A DNA stretch of 64,000 bases from Variovorax paradoxus (lineage in GTDB: Bacteria; Pseudomonadota; Gammaproteobacteria; Burkholderiales; Burkholderiaceae_C), in NCBI RefSeq assembly GCF_000834655.1, contig NZ_JXQQ01000028.1, positions 1 through 64,000 of the forward strand, given 5' to 3'. Positions 53,007 through 61,760 of this stretch are shown in pieces. The translations under genes were made by a program, and so were the position numbers. Each line of letters starts with the position of its first letter. Position 1 is the stretch's first letter. The notes below the pieces were generated by a model. That model saw only the letters and a program-made list of their open reading frames with translations. It was not told where the DNA came from and made no database searches.

Positions 53007-54248
53007 ATGACGACCGACCTCTCAATGCGGCCCCAGTGCACTGGGCAACGGCTTGCCCCAGTGGCGGGCATGTTCGCCAGGAAGTCGTCGGATCTGCGCA
53101 CCCGCATTGGCGTTGTTTGTTCCGCCTGCGTGCTCTCGCTTCTTGCAGCCTGCGCCGGCGGCGGCGATGGCCAGAACTGTGCGCTCGGCCAGGTGTCGCT
53201 CGAGGCAGGCTGCACGGATTCGGCCAAGGCGGCCGAACGGGTGCGGCGTGTCGTGCGAGACACGATGACCGAACTCGACCTGCGCTCGGCCATCGTGAGC
53301 GTGAGCGTCGACGACACCCCGTTGCTGACCGAAGCCTGGGGCGAATCCGCCCCGGGACAGGCGGCCACCGTGGACATGCACTGGCGCAGCGGATCGATCG
53401 CCATCGCCTACCTGACGACCGCGCTGTTGCAGTTGCAGGACCGGGGCGTGCTCAGCATCGACGACAAGCTCTCGAAATGGCTGCCCGACTTTCCGCATGC
53501 CGCCGACATCACGCTCGCGATGCTGGCGAACTCCACCTCTGGTTATGCGGACTACGTGGACCTGGACGTCCTACCGCTCTACAAGGACGTGCACCGGCAA
53601 TGGACGCAGGACGAACTGATAGCCGCCGCGCTCGCGCAGCCGATGAAATGCAAGCCGGGGACCTGCTTTTCCTACGCCCACACCAACTTCGTCATCCTGG
53701 GCCGCGTCATGACGATGGCCAGCGGCCGGCCGGTCGCCGACCTCATACGCACCGGCATCCTGGAACCGTTGGGCATGCGTGAGACGCGCAGCGACTCCAC
53801 GCCGTTCATTCCGGCGCCCGTGCTGCACGCCTTCTCGTCCGACCGCGGCCGCTACGAAGACAGCACCGACTGGAGCCCGTCGTGGACCATCGCCGAAGGC
53901 TCGATCATGACGAGCACCGTTCCCGACGTGATGCGTTCGGCGGCAGCCATCGCAACCGGCCGCCTGGTCTCGCCCCGATCATTCGCGCAATTCCTGGAGC
54001 CGCGCACCGCGTCTTTCCCGCGAATGTCCACCGAGCGCTACTACGGGCTGGGCATCCTGGTCTCGAACGGCTGGGTCATGCAGAACCCGAGCTTCTTCGG
54101 CTATTCGGGCCTCATGGCCTACCTTCCCGCGAAAAAGATCTCCATCGCCGTCACGACCACGCTGGGCCCTGCCTCGCCGGAAGGAAACACGTCGGACCAG
54201 CTGTTCCGCCGCATCGCGCAGGACCTTGCGCCCTCCCAGACACCTTGA
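53007..54248 (+). CDS. Beta-lactamase-fold lipoprotein with degenerate active site
   Basis: A 413-residue lipoprotein (lipobox SLLAAC, Cys49 from the ATG at 53007; an ATG at 53070 gives a tidier signal peptide). It aligns with serine hydrolases, but the three catalytic motifs are changed. Ser130-x2-Lys reads GSIAIAY, with Ile133 for Lys. Tyr-x-Asn reads YAH (223-225). The third motif reads FGYSGLM instead of a His/Lys-x-Gly. The rest of the fold is intact, with no frameshift, so it looks like a selected pseudoenzyme rather than decay. It lies 69 bp before paralog 2. Confidence 0.83.
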   Translation: MTTDLSMRPQCTGQRLAPVAGMFARKSSDLRTRIGVVCSACVLSLLAACAGGGDGQNCALGQVSLEAGCTDSAKAAERVRRVVRDTMTELDLRSAIVSVSVDDTPLLTEAWGESAPGQAATVDMHWRSGSIAIAYLTTALLQLQDRGVLSIDDKLSKWLPDFPHAADITLAMLANSTSGYADYVDLDVLPLYKDVHRQWTQDELIAAALAQPMKCKPGTCFSYAHTNFVILGRVMTMASGRPVADLIRTGILEPLGMRETRSDSTPFIPAPVLHAFSSDRGRYEDSTDWSPSWTIAEGSIMTSTVPDVMRSAAAIATGRLVSPRSFAQFLEPRTASFPRMSTERYYGLGILVSNGWVMQNPSFFGYSGLMAYLPAKKISIAVTTTLGPASPEGNTSDQLFRRIAQDLAPSQTP

Positions 54249-54284
54249 TCACGCCTTGATCACGCGTTGATCACGCGTTGATCA
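54245..54284. repeat. Tandem 11-bp repeat with TGATCA palindromes
   Basis: Four units of TTGATCACGC(C/G), the last one partial, start at the stop codon of the pseudoenzyme gene. Each contains the palindrome TGATCA, spaced exactly 11 bp apart, about one helical turn. Confidence 0.8.
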
Positions 54285-54317
54285 GCCTGCCGTCTCCTTC
54301 CACTCCCCCACTACGCC

Positions 54318-56171
54318 ATGACCAGCAACTCCTTCCAAGGCTTGAACCGCCGCCGCTACCTGCAACGCGCGGGCGCGACCCTGCTGGCGCCGATCGTGGC
54401 CGGCTGCGGCGGGGGCGATAACGCCACCGCGATGCAGTTGTCACCGGGCGCATCGGCAGGCGTCGCCCCCGTCGCAGAGTGGGGCCGCGAAGCCATCAAG
54501 GCCGCCATGGCCGACGGCGGAACCAGCGCCGTGTCCGTCGCGCTATGGAGCGACGGCGAGGTGGTGTGGCAGGAAGCCTTCGGCTGGGCGGACCGCGAGG
54601 CCCGCATCGCTGCCGGCACGCAGACGCGCTTCAACGTCGGTTCGGTCAGCAAGGTGCTGGCTGCGCTCTCGGCCATGATCCTGCAAGACCGGGGCCTCCT
54701 CAGCCTCGATACGCCGGTGGTCCAGTACCTGCCGGAATTTCGCATGCTGTCCGACGGCCACCGGCGCATCACGGTGCGGCACCTGCTCAGCCATGCCTCG
54801 GGCCTGCCGGGCACGCACATCCGCAATGTGTTTGCGTTCGCACCGCACACCGACTACGCGGCCAACGCCGAGGCCGCGCTGGCCGACACGCACCTCAAGC
54901 ACGAGCCCGGCGAGCTTTCGGTGTACTGCAACGACGGCTTCACGATGATCGAGCGCGTGGTGCTGAAGCTCACCGGCACGCGCTATCCCGAGTTCGTGCG
55001 CGCGGCCATCCTGGAACCGCTGGGAATGACCCAGTCGAGCTTCACGCTGGCGCCCTTCGCCGAGGGCAGCTTCGCCCACCCCTACGACGGCAAGCAATGG
55101 AAGCAGGAATTCGTGTCTGCCTACGCGACGGGTGGCCTGGCCTCCACACCCGGAGACATGCTGCGCCTGGGCCGCATGCTCCTCGGCGCGGGCATGTTCG
55201 AGGGCCGGCGCATCGTCTCGGCCGCGGGCGTCGCCGAGATGGGCCGCAATCAGACGGCGAAGCTGCTCATCAACCCGAGCCCCGAGTACCAGATCGGGCT
55301 GGGCTGGGACAACGTGCGCCAGTCGGGCGTGCTGGCCGCGGGCCAGACGGCCTGGCAGAAAAACGGAGGCACCGCCTTCTTCAGCAGCGAGTTCTACGTG
55401 CTGCCGGAGAACGACATGGTGCTGATGCTGACCGGCAGCAGCCTCGGCTACGGCGTCGCCCCGCTGGCCGAGAAGATCGTGCTGCAAGCGCTGAAAGACC
55501 GCCGCATCGTGCCCACGTTGCCGGGGGCCGTCGGTCGTGCGCCGCCTGCGCTCGCAGCCGAAGCGGCGCCCGACACGGCGGTCGCCGGCATCTACGGCAA
55601 CTATCTCGGACCGATCCGGGCCGCGTTCGTGGCCGGCCGGCTGAACCTGCACCGCTGGAAGGCGGGAGCGTGGACCGCGATGCACGAACGCCTTGCGCTT
55701 CGCAGCGACGGCAGATGGTGGAGCGAGACGGGCGACGGCTTCGCATTCGAGTTCGTCGTTCTTCGCGGCATGCGCTATCTCGTTCAACGCCGGCCCGGCG
55801 GCGCCGGCCATTACTGGACGACGGCGCCCCTGGGCCAGCAACTGCCGCCGCTGGAGGCGCCGCTCTCGGCGGCCTGGCTGGCGCGCGTGGGCGCCACCTG
55901 GGAGCTGGCCAACGAGTCGCCGGACTCGGCGGTCATGCGCAATGGCCCGATGCGTGCGCCATTGGGCGTGCTGGCCGAGCTGCCCGGCTACCTGATGTGG
56001 GCCGACAGCGAACTGTTGCGCCCCCTGGACGACACGCGCGCGGGCATGACCGTGAAGGTTTCGGTCAACGACGGCCGCGACCTCACCGAGCTGGTGTTGG
56101 AGACTGTGGATGGCGTGGAGCAGATCCGCAGCAATGGATCGATCTTCCGGCGCGTCGGTACCGCTGCCTGA
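54318..56171 (+). CDS. Beta-lactamase-fold serine hydrolase, lipoprotein (paralog 2)
   Basis: A 617-residue secreted lipoprotein: RR-containing signal (NRRRYLQRAGATLLAPIVAG, lipid Cys30), catalytic Ser109-x2-Lys112 (VGSVSKVL), Tyr203-Cys-Asn205 and an extra C-terminal domain. It matches the 50812-52767 protein closely (shared ITVRHLLSHASG, HLKHEPGEL, VYCNDGFT), so the two arose by duplication. Start ATG 54318 has no clear ribosome site, and the tandem repeat lies 34-73 bp upstream. Confidence 0.86.
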   Translation: MTSNSFQGLNRRRYLQRAGATLLAPIVAGCGGGDNATAMQLSPGASAGVAPVAEWGREAIKAAMADGGTSAVSVALWSDGEVVWQEAFGWADREARIAAGTQTRFNVGSVSKVLAALSAMILQDRGLLSLDTPVVQYLPEFRMLSDGHRRITVRHLLSHASGLPGTHIRNVFAFAPHTDYAANAEAALADTHLKHEPGELSVYCNDGFTMIERVVLKLTGTRYPEFVRAAILEPLGMTQSSFTLAPFAEGSFAHPYDGKQWKQEFVSAYATGGLASTPGDMLRLGRMLLGAGMFEGRRIVSAAGVAEMGRNQTAKLLINPSPEYQIGLGWDNVRQSGVLAAGQTAWQKNGGTAFFSSEFYVLPENDMVLMLTGSSLGYGVAPLAEKIVLQALKDRRIVPTLPGAVGRAPPALAAEAAPDTAVAGIYGNYLGPIRAAFVAGRLNLHRWKAGAWTAMHERLALRSDGRWWSETGDGFAFEFVVLRGMRYLVQRRPGGAGHYWTTAPLGQQLPPLEAPLSAAWLARVGATWELANESPDSAVMRNGPMRAPLGVLAELPGYLMWADSELLRPLDDTRAGMTVKVSVNDGRDLTELVLETVDGVEQIRSNGSIFRRVGTAA

Positions 56172-56216
56172 TGAGTCCTTCCGCCCCCGGCTTCCTTTGT
56201 GCCTCTCGGTGCGCGC

Positions 56217-56387
56217 CTATCGCGTCGACTCCCCAAGGTCGATGATTCGCGTGCCCTCGGCAGCCTGGGCGAATCCCGCGCCAGACATCCGGGCGCGCGT
56301 CTCGAACCCAGGGGAATGCTGGCCGCCCAGGATGCGCCGGGCCGCCTCGACCGCGATCGTCGGCGTGCAGGCAAGGACGCGGCTCAT
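56217..56387 (-). CDS. 56-residue protein or remnant, saccharopine-dehydrogenase-like C-terminus
   Basis: A short frame whose ATG overlaps the stop of the VOC gene (ATGA). It reads MSRVLACTPTIAVEAARRIL, GGQHSPGFETRARMSGAGFA and QAAEGTRIIDL, resembling the C-terminal end of saccharopine-dehydrogenase-like NAD(P) proteins. The rest of such a gene is absent, so this is probably a remnant that is still cotranslated, or a small protein in its own right. Confidence 0.4.
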   Translation of the reverse strand: MSRVLACTPTIAVEAARRILGGQHSPGFETRARMSGAGFAQAAEGTRIIDLGESTR

Positions 56388-56782
56388 GCCTGCTGCCAGC
56401 TCTTGTAGACGAACTCGAGGCTGTAGCCGTCCGGGTCGTACACGTTGGCTGCGTAGTAGCGAGGGTCGTAGTAGAGGCGCGCGCTCGGGGGGCCGTTGTC
56501 GATAGCCCCCGCAGCCATCGCGGCCGCGTGGGCAGCATCGACTTCGAGCTTGTTCGATGCGACGAAGCCGATATGCGCAGCCCGCCCGTCAGCGACGCCC
56601 TGACGCAACCAGAAAAACACTCGCCCCTTCGCTCCGAAGCCCTTGAGGTCCGGGTGCCCCGGCGGCCCATCCCGACCGTCGTAGTCGTGCTGGCGCGTGA
56701 TGCCCAGCGGCGCCAGAGCTGCCGTATAGAAGTCGATCGAGCGCTGCACGTCGCTCACGGAAATGAAGACATGGTCAAGCAT
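56384..56782 (-). CDS. VOC family protein
   Basis: A 132-residue single-domain VOC protein: MLDHVFISVSDVQRSIDFYT, AHIGFVASNKLEVDAAHAAA and the end NVYDPDGYSLEFVYKSW. Probable metal ligands are His4, His70 (AAHIGF) and the Glu of SLEFVY. Similar to glyoxalase/bleomycin-resistance-type proteins of unknown function. It follows the SDR gene on the same strand by 12 bp, so both are likely cotranscribed. Confidence 0.82.
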   Translation of the reverse strand: MLDHVFISVSDVQRSIDFYTAALAPLGITRQHDYDGRDGPPGHPDLKGFGAKGRVFFWLRQGVADGRAAHIGFVASNKLEVDAAHAAAMAAGAIDNGPPSARLYYDPRYYAANVYDPDGYSLEFVYKSWQQA

Positions 56783-56794
56783 TGGAGATCCCGC

Positions 56795-57559
56795 TCAGAT
56801 GTTGTAGCCGCCGGAGACTTCGATGTTCTGCGCGTTGATCCAGCCACTGTCTGCGGACAGCAATCCGGCGATCACGCGGCCGACGTCGTCGGGTGCGCCG
56901 ATACGGCCGAGGGCTGTCTGCCCGGCAAGCATGGTCTCGAACTCGGGCATCTGGTCGAACGCGCCGCTGGTCATGTCGGTACGAATCGCTCCGGGAGAAA
57001 CCGAATTGGCGCGGATGCCGCGCGGGCCGAACTCCTTGGCCATGTAGCGCGTCAGCACCTCAAGACCGCCCTTGAAGGCTGCATACGGCGCTGCTCCCGG
57101 CGTCGCCACACGGGTCGTCGCGCTGGTCATGTTGATGATCTGCGCTCCATCGGCCATCAGTGGCAAGAGCGCCTGCGTCAGGAAGAACGGGCCCTTGAGG
57201 TGCACGCCCAGCAGGCCGTCGAACTCGGCTTCGGTGACCGCCTCGATCGCGTTGAACTGGCCATAGCCGGCGTTGTTGACCAATGCATCGAAACGGTCGC
57301 GGTCCCAGGTCGATGCGAGCGCCGTTGCGACCCTGTCGCGAAAGCCTGCGAACGACGAGACCTTGGCGACGTCCAGCGCCAGCGCCACAGCCTTGCCGCC
57401 GCCGGTCTCGATCTGCCGGACCACGGCGTCGGCGCCGGCGCTGTGGCTGTTGTACGTGACGATGACGCCCATGCCGCGCTTGGCCGCCTGAATGGCGGCG
57501 CTGGCGCCGAGGCCACGGCTTGCGCCGGTGATGATGACGATGCCGGTGTGCTTGCTCAT
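56795..57559 (-). CDS. SDR oxidoreductase
   Basis: A 254-residue SDR with IITGASRGLGASAAIQA (cofactor), LVNNAGYGQF, Ser in NMTSATTRV and Tyr-x3-Lys in PYAAFKGGLEVL. ATG 57559 has GAGAAA upstream. It is divergent from the AraC regulator 127 bp away, which probably controls it. The substrate is unknown. Confidence 0.86.
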   Translation of the reverse strand: MSKHTGIVIITGASRGLGASAAIQAAKRGMGVIVTYNSHSAGADAVVRQIETGGGKAVALALDVAKVSSFAGFRDRVATALASTWDRDRFDALVNNAGYGQFNAIEAVTEAEFDGLLGVHLKGPFFLTQALLPLMADGAQIINMTSATTRVATPGAAPYAAFKGGLEVLTRYMAKEFGPRGIRANSVSPGAIRTDMTSGAFDQMPEFETMLAGQTALGRIGAPDDVGRVIAGLLSADSGWINAQNIEVSGGYNI

Positions 57560-57686
57560 GTGTTTCTCAGGTTGGTTGACAGTGAACGAACGATAGGTCG
57601 CGTGCCGTTTCCAAGCCTGCCCGTTTCTGGCTCGATCCTGCCTAAAACTGCTTTCTCTCTTGCGCGACGATGGGCAATGCGGTCTG

Positions 57687-58610
57687 ATGCGTCGCATGGA
57701 AGAACAACTCGCCGAACTCCGGACCCTTGCCGCCAAGGCGCAGAACCGCATGACGGAGACCGGCATCCCCCGGGTCGCGATGGTGCAGGGCAAGATTCCG
57801 GAGCACGAACTGGCTGCCGTCTACGACCCGATGGTCAACCTCATCCTCCGAGGGAGCAAGTCGATGACCGTGGGCGACCAGACCTTGCACTACTGTCCGG
57901 CCAATTACTTCGTCATGTCGGTCGACCTGCCTGCTGTGGGCACGGTGTGGCCGGATGCGTCCGGCGAGCCCTACCTGGCGGTGGCGCTGACGCTGCAGCC
58001 CGCAGTCATTGCAGCGCTCTTGGCCGACCTGCCTAAACTTGCCGAAGCGGAGAAAGTGGAAACCGGTTTTTCGGTTGCGGCGGTGACGCCGGAGCTGATG
58101 GATGGTTGGGTCCGCATGCTGCGACTGATGAACCACCCCGACGACATCCCCGCATTGGCACCGGCCTATGAACGGGAGATTCTTTATCGGGTGCTGCAAG
58201 GTCCGCAGGGCGGAATGCTGCGTGAGATCGCACGGCCCGACAGCGCCATGGCGCGGGTCAGCCTTGCGATCCAATGGATCCGCCGCGATTTCGCGGAGCC
58301 CTTGCGGATCGCGGCGCTCGCCGACAGGGCCGCGATGAGCGAGTCGGCGTTTCACCGCCACTTCAAGGCGGTCACGTCCCTCAGTCCGCTGCAGTACCAA
58401 AAGCGGATCCGCCTGCTGCAAGCCCGCACGCTGCTGGTGGTGGGCGGCAAGAGCGTCACCTCGGCGGCCCTGGAGGTCGGCTACGAAAGCGCGACCCAGT
58501 TCAGCCGCGAATACGCCCGCGCATTCGGGTTGCCCCCGGCGCGCGACTCGGAGCGGCTGCTCGCCACGTACGCACCTCGCGCGGCGACACCGGTGGCTCA
58601 GGCCGCTTGA
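57687..58610 (+). CDS. AraC family regulator with AraC_N domain (paralog A)
   Basis: A 307-residue regulator: N-terminal AraC_N cupin-like domain (residues about 25-190, NLILRGSKSMTVGD) and two C-terminal helix-turn-helix motifs (LRIAALADRAAMSESAFHRH, ALEVGYESATQFSREYARAF). ATG 57687 is the first in frame; an ATG at 57696 is also possible. It is closely related, and equal in length, to the regulator at 58598-59521, whose end overlaps this one by 13 bp on the opposite strand. Confidence 0.87.
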   Translation: MRRMEEQLAELRTLAAKAQNRMTETGIPRVAMVQGKIPEHELAAVYDPMVNLILRGSKSMTVGDQTLHYCPANYFVMSVDLPAVGTVWPDASGEPYLAVALTLQPAVIAALLADLPKLAEAEKVETGFSVAAVTPELMDGWVRMLRLMNHPDDIPALAPAYEREILYRVLQGPQGGMLREIARPDSAMARVSLAIQWIRRDFAEPLRIAALADRAAMSESAFHRHFKAVTSLSPLQYQKRIRLLQARTLLVVGGKSVTSAALEVGYESATQFSREYARAFGLPPARDSERLLATYAPRAATPVAQAA

Positions 58611-59521
58611 AGAGAGAGCCCTGCCGGACCCGCGCCGTCCGGTATCGCAGGCGCCTTGAATCTGGCGATATCACGAATGGGCGGCAGGCCGAACATGCGC
58701 GCGTACTCGCGGGTGAATTGCGAAGGGCTTTCGTACCCCACGGCGAAGGCGACCGAAGCGGCATCCCTCGGCTCGAACAGCAGCAGCCAGCGTGCCCTGA
58801 GCAGGCGTAGCCGCTTCTGGTACTGGATCGGCGTCATGGAAGTCACCGCACGGAAGTGACGATAGAAAGACGGGACGCTCATGTCGGCCATCGACGCCAG
58901 GCTCTCGACCCGAAATGGCTCGGCGTAGTGGTCCCGAATCCACTGGACCGCGCGCCGAATCTGGGCAAGCCGTCCGTCAGGTCGCGCGATCTCGCGCAGT
59001 TGATCGCCCAGCGGCCCCTGCAATGCGCGAAAGAGAATTTCGCGTTCGATCATCGGAGCGAGGGTCGCGATTTCATGCGCACGATCGCTGAGCCGCAACA
59101 TGCGCAGCCATGCGTCGATCATCTCCGAGGGTGCTTGCACGGCCGAGAAGCACACCGTGTTGACCTGCTCGCTCCTTGCGTTGTCCCCGATGGTCAGGCC
59201 GGCGATGACCTCGGGATCGAGGGTCAGGCTGATGGCGAGATAAGGCAAGCCAGGTCCGCCAGGTCGGATCTGACCGGTGGCGGGGACGTCCACGGGCACG
59301 ATGAAGTACGACCCTGCCTCGAGGCTCAGCATGCGATCACCGATCGAAAGCGTCTTGGAGCCCTGAAGCACCATGTGCAGCATGGGCTGATACACCTGAT
59401 CGGCACAAGCCTCGGCACGAACGATGGCCACCCGCGGCACCCCGATGTCGGTCCACTTGTTTTCCGCGCGCATCACAAACCTGCGCAGCTCGACCATTGC
59501 GTTGTCCATGCCTCGCATCAT
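58598..59521 (-). CDS. AraC family regulator with AraC_N domain (paralog B)
   Basis: A 307-residue regulator with the same plan as paralog A: HMVLQGSKTLSIGD in the AraC_N domain, and VESLASMADMSVPSFYRHF plus AFAVGYESPSQFTREYARMF in the DNA-binding part. Three in-frame ATGs (59521, 59518, 59509) can serve as start. It is divergent from the SDR gene at 59701, which it probably controls. Confidence 0.86.
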   Translation of the reverse strand: MMRGMDNAMVELRRFVMRAENKWTDIGVPRVAIVRAEACADQVYQPMLHMVLQGSKTLSIGDRMLSLEAGSYFIVPVDVPATGQIRPGGPGLPYLAISLTLDPEVIAGLTIGDNARSEQVNTVCFSAVQAPSEMIDAWLRMLRLSDRAHEIATLAPMIEREILFRALQGPLGDQLREIARPDGRLAQIRRAVQWIRDHYAEPFRVESLASMADMSVPSFYRHFRAVTSMTPIQYQKRLRLLRARWLLLFEPRDAASVAFAVGYESPSQFTREYARMFGLPPIRDIARFKAPAIPDGAGPAGLSLQAA

Positions 59522-59700
59522 GGGTGAGTGCCGAAGCCGGCACAAGCGCGATGAGAAAAATAGGCAAGGATGAGAGAAGAACCGGCGACCGCCGAGACCG
59601 GGAGGACCGAATACTCGAACGCATCGACGGACCCCGTGGCCAGCGATCCAGGGCACGCCGCCTGTCGTTGCAAAACTCTCAATATGGAAGAAGCAAGATC

Positions 59701-60453
59701 ATGAAACTCAAGCAGAAAGTCGCGCTGGTCACCGGCGCATCGAGCGGCATCGGAGCAGGCGTTGCCAAGGCGCTGGCTGCCGAAGGTGCAACCGTCCTCG
59801 TCAACTACGCGACCAGCAAGACGGGAGCCGATGCGATCGTCGCGTCGATCGAGGGCGCCGGTGGCAAGGCAGTGGCCGTCCAGGCGGACATGAGCAATTC
59901 GGCCGACGTGGTCCGCCTGTTCGACACGATCGCGGCCGAACACGGTCGCTTGGATGTGCTGGTGAACAACGCGGGTGTTGCAGTGTTCGAGATGGTTGCC
60001 GACCTGACCGAAGCGGCCTTTCACAAGCAGTTCAATGTGAACGTCCTGGGGTACTTCCTGGCGATCCGCGAAGCGGTGAAGCATTTCGGCGAGGCCGGCG
60101 GCAGCATCATCAACATCAGCTCGATACTGAGTACCGACCCCTACCTGGCTTCCAGCGTCTATGCGGCGACCAAGGGTGCCGTTGACACGATGACACTCGC
60201 GCTCGCTCGCGAACTCGGCCCGCGGGGCATTCGCGTCAACTCCATCCTGCCCGGCCACACGAACACACCCGCCACGAACGGCAATTTCGAGGGTGACTTC
60301 GGTGTGAAGCTGGTTGCGGGCACGCCGCTCGGCCGCTTCGGCGAGCCGGAAGACATTGCACCGGTTGCCGTGTTCCTCGCCTCCGAGGGCTCTCACTGGG
60401 TGACGGGCGAGTCCATCCGCGCGGCTGGCGGAGTGCGTGGCGTTGGCTACTGA
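59701..60453 (+). CDS. SDR oxidoreductase, glucose-dehydrogenase/FabG-like
   Basis: A 250-residue SDR: ALVTGASSGIGAGVAKALAA, LVNNAGVAVFEM, Ser in NISSILSTDP and Tyr-x3-Lys in VYAATKGAVDTM. The end AAGGVRGVGY is typical of the group. ATG 59701 starts the domain directly. It is divergent from AraC paralog B across 179 bp. The reaction is unknown. Confidence 0.87.
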   Translation: MKLKQKVALVTGASSGIGAGVAKALAAEGATVLVNYATSKTGADAIVASIEGAGGKAVAVQADMSNSADVVRLFDTIAAEHGRLDVLVNNAGVAVFEMVADLTEAAFHKQFNVNVLGYFLAIREAVKHFGEAGGSIINISSILSTDPYLASSVYAATKGAVDTMTLALARELGPRGIRVNSILPGHTNTPATNGNFEGDFGVKLVAGTPLGRFGEPEDIAPVAVFLASEGSHWVTGESIRAAGGVRGVGY

Positions 60454-60548
60454 GGCGTGCGTTTGGCGGAGGGATGTCAACTCGAGCGAATGGAGCACTT
60501 GCGCGGTGCTTCAAGTCCCAGATGGAGGCCCCGATAACGCAGGCGAGT

Positions 60549-61721
60549 TCAGCCCGCCTCGACCACAGCCGCCAGCTTCTCGAACAGTTCCTGCGCCAGG
60601 TTCAGGTGCTGGCGGTCGCCTTCGGGCGAGGCATTCACCATGACTGACACCGTCGCGCTGCGCGATTCGAGGTACATGGTCGCGACCTGGAATCCGACGC
60701 CGCTGCCGGTGTGGCCCCACCAGTTGCCGATCTGTCCGATGCCAAGGCCGTAGCGTTCGTACTCCGGTCCGTTGGTGACGGCTCGCGCGCGCGACTTGCG
60801 CACGCCCTGCAGCTGGGCACCGATGAGCGTTCCGCGACCGAGCGCATCGCCCCATGCGAGCAGGTCGGTCAGCGTCGATGCCATGGCGCCGGAGCCGGCC
60901 AGACAGGTGGGGCTCACCAGCGGCTGGTCGTCGATGGCACCCGTGACGACGTCGACCGCGTAGCCCGTGGGCGCCGGCGGCGGGAGCGTGGCCGTCAACG
61001 GATAGCTGGTGCCGGTCAACCCGAGCGGCCGGAAGATCTGCGCAGTCAGCACGTCGCCCAGCGGCAGGCCGGTGACCGCTTCGATCACGAGGCCCAGCAG
61101 CACGGTGTTTGTGTTGCTGTATTCGTATTGCTCGCCCGGAAGAAACGAAGGCGGCACCGCGAACGAAATGGCCACCAGCTCCTGTGGCGTCCACACGCGC
61201 AGAAAGTCCTTGACGAAGACTTCGATGAAAGCCGGCTGCACCGAATAGTCGGCCAACCCGCTCTGGTTGCCGGCGAGATCGGCCAGGCTGATCAGGCTGC
61301 CGTTGGGCACGCCCGCGATGTAGCGCCCGACCTTGTCGTCCAGCTCGATCCGCCCCAGCTTCACCAGCTGAAGAAGTGCCGTCACGGTGAACGACTTGGT
61401 GATGCTGCGCAGGGGGAACGTGCTGTTCAGCGACAGCGGCGTGCCCTGGGCCACGTCGGCTTGCCCGAACGCACGCGTCCAGGGCGCGGCGCCGGCCAGG
61501 CGCACGCCTGCGAGAACGCCCGGGGGGCGATAGGTCGACATGAAGTCCTCGACGGTCTTCGCATAGGCGCCGTCGCGGGAAGGCGCTTCCGGGGCAACGG
61601 GCGGAATGACGATGGCACCCGAATTGCCGGAGCCGCCGCCACCGCACGAGGCGAGCCACGGAACCAGGGCCGCTGCACCGGTCCAGCGGACGAGATGACG
61701 GCGTGAGGGATTGAAGCGCAT
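60549..61721 (-). CDS. Beta-lactamase-fold serine hydrolase, lipoprotein (fourth)
   Basis: A 390-residue secreted lipoprotein of the class C beta-lactamase/DD-peptidase group without the extra C-terminal domain of paralogs 1 and 2. Lipobox WLASC (Cys26), Ser106-x2-Lys109 (RSITKSFT), Tyr201-Ser-Asn203 (YSNTNTVLLG) and His-Thr-Gly (WGHTGSGVGF): a complete active site. ATG 61721 has AGGAGATA upstream. It lies 39 bp after an AraC gene on the same strand, which may regulate it. Confidence 0.87.
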   Translation of the reverse strand: MRFNPSRRHLVRWTGAAALVPWLASCGGGGSGNSGAIVIPPVAPEAPSRDGAYAKTVEDFMSTYRPPGVLAGVRLAGAAPWTRAFGQADVAQGTPLSLNSTFPLRSITKSFTVTALLQLVKLGRIELDDKVGRYIAGVPNGSLISLADLAGNQSGLADYSVQPAFIEVFVKDFLRVWTPQELVAISFAVPPSFLPGEQYEYSNTNTVLLGLVIEAVTGLPLGDVLTAQIFRPLGLTGTSYPLTATLPPPAPTGYAVDVVTGAIDDQPLVSPTCLAGSGAMASTLTDLLAWGDALGRGTLIGAQLQGVRKSRARAVTNGPEYERYGLGIGQIGNWWGHTGSGVGFQVATMYLESRSATVSVMVNASPEGDRQHLNLAQELFEKLAAVVEAG

Positions 61722-61760
61722 GGTGATATCTCCTGAGTGTTGGGTATCGCGGGCGCCGCC

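Noticed and set aside
54245..54284. CRISPR-like repeat
   Set aside because: Units are 11 bp with no spacers, and no cas gene is present.
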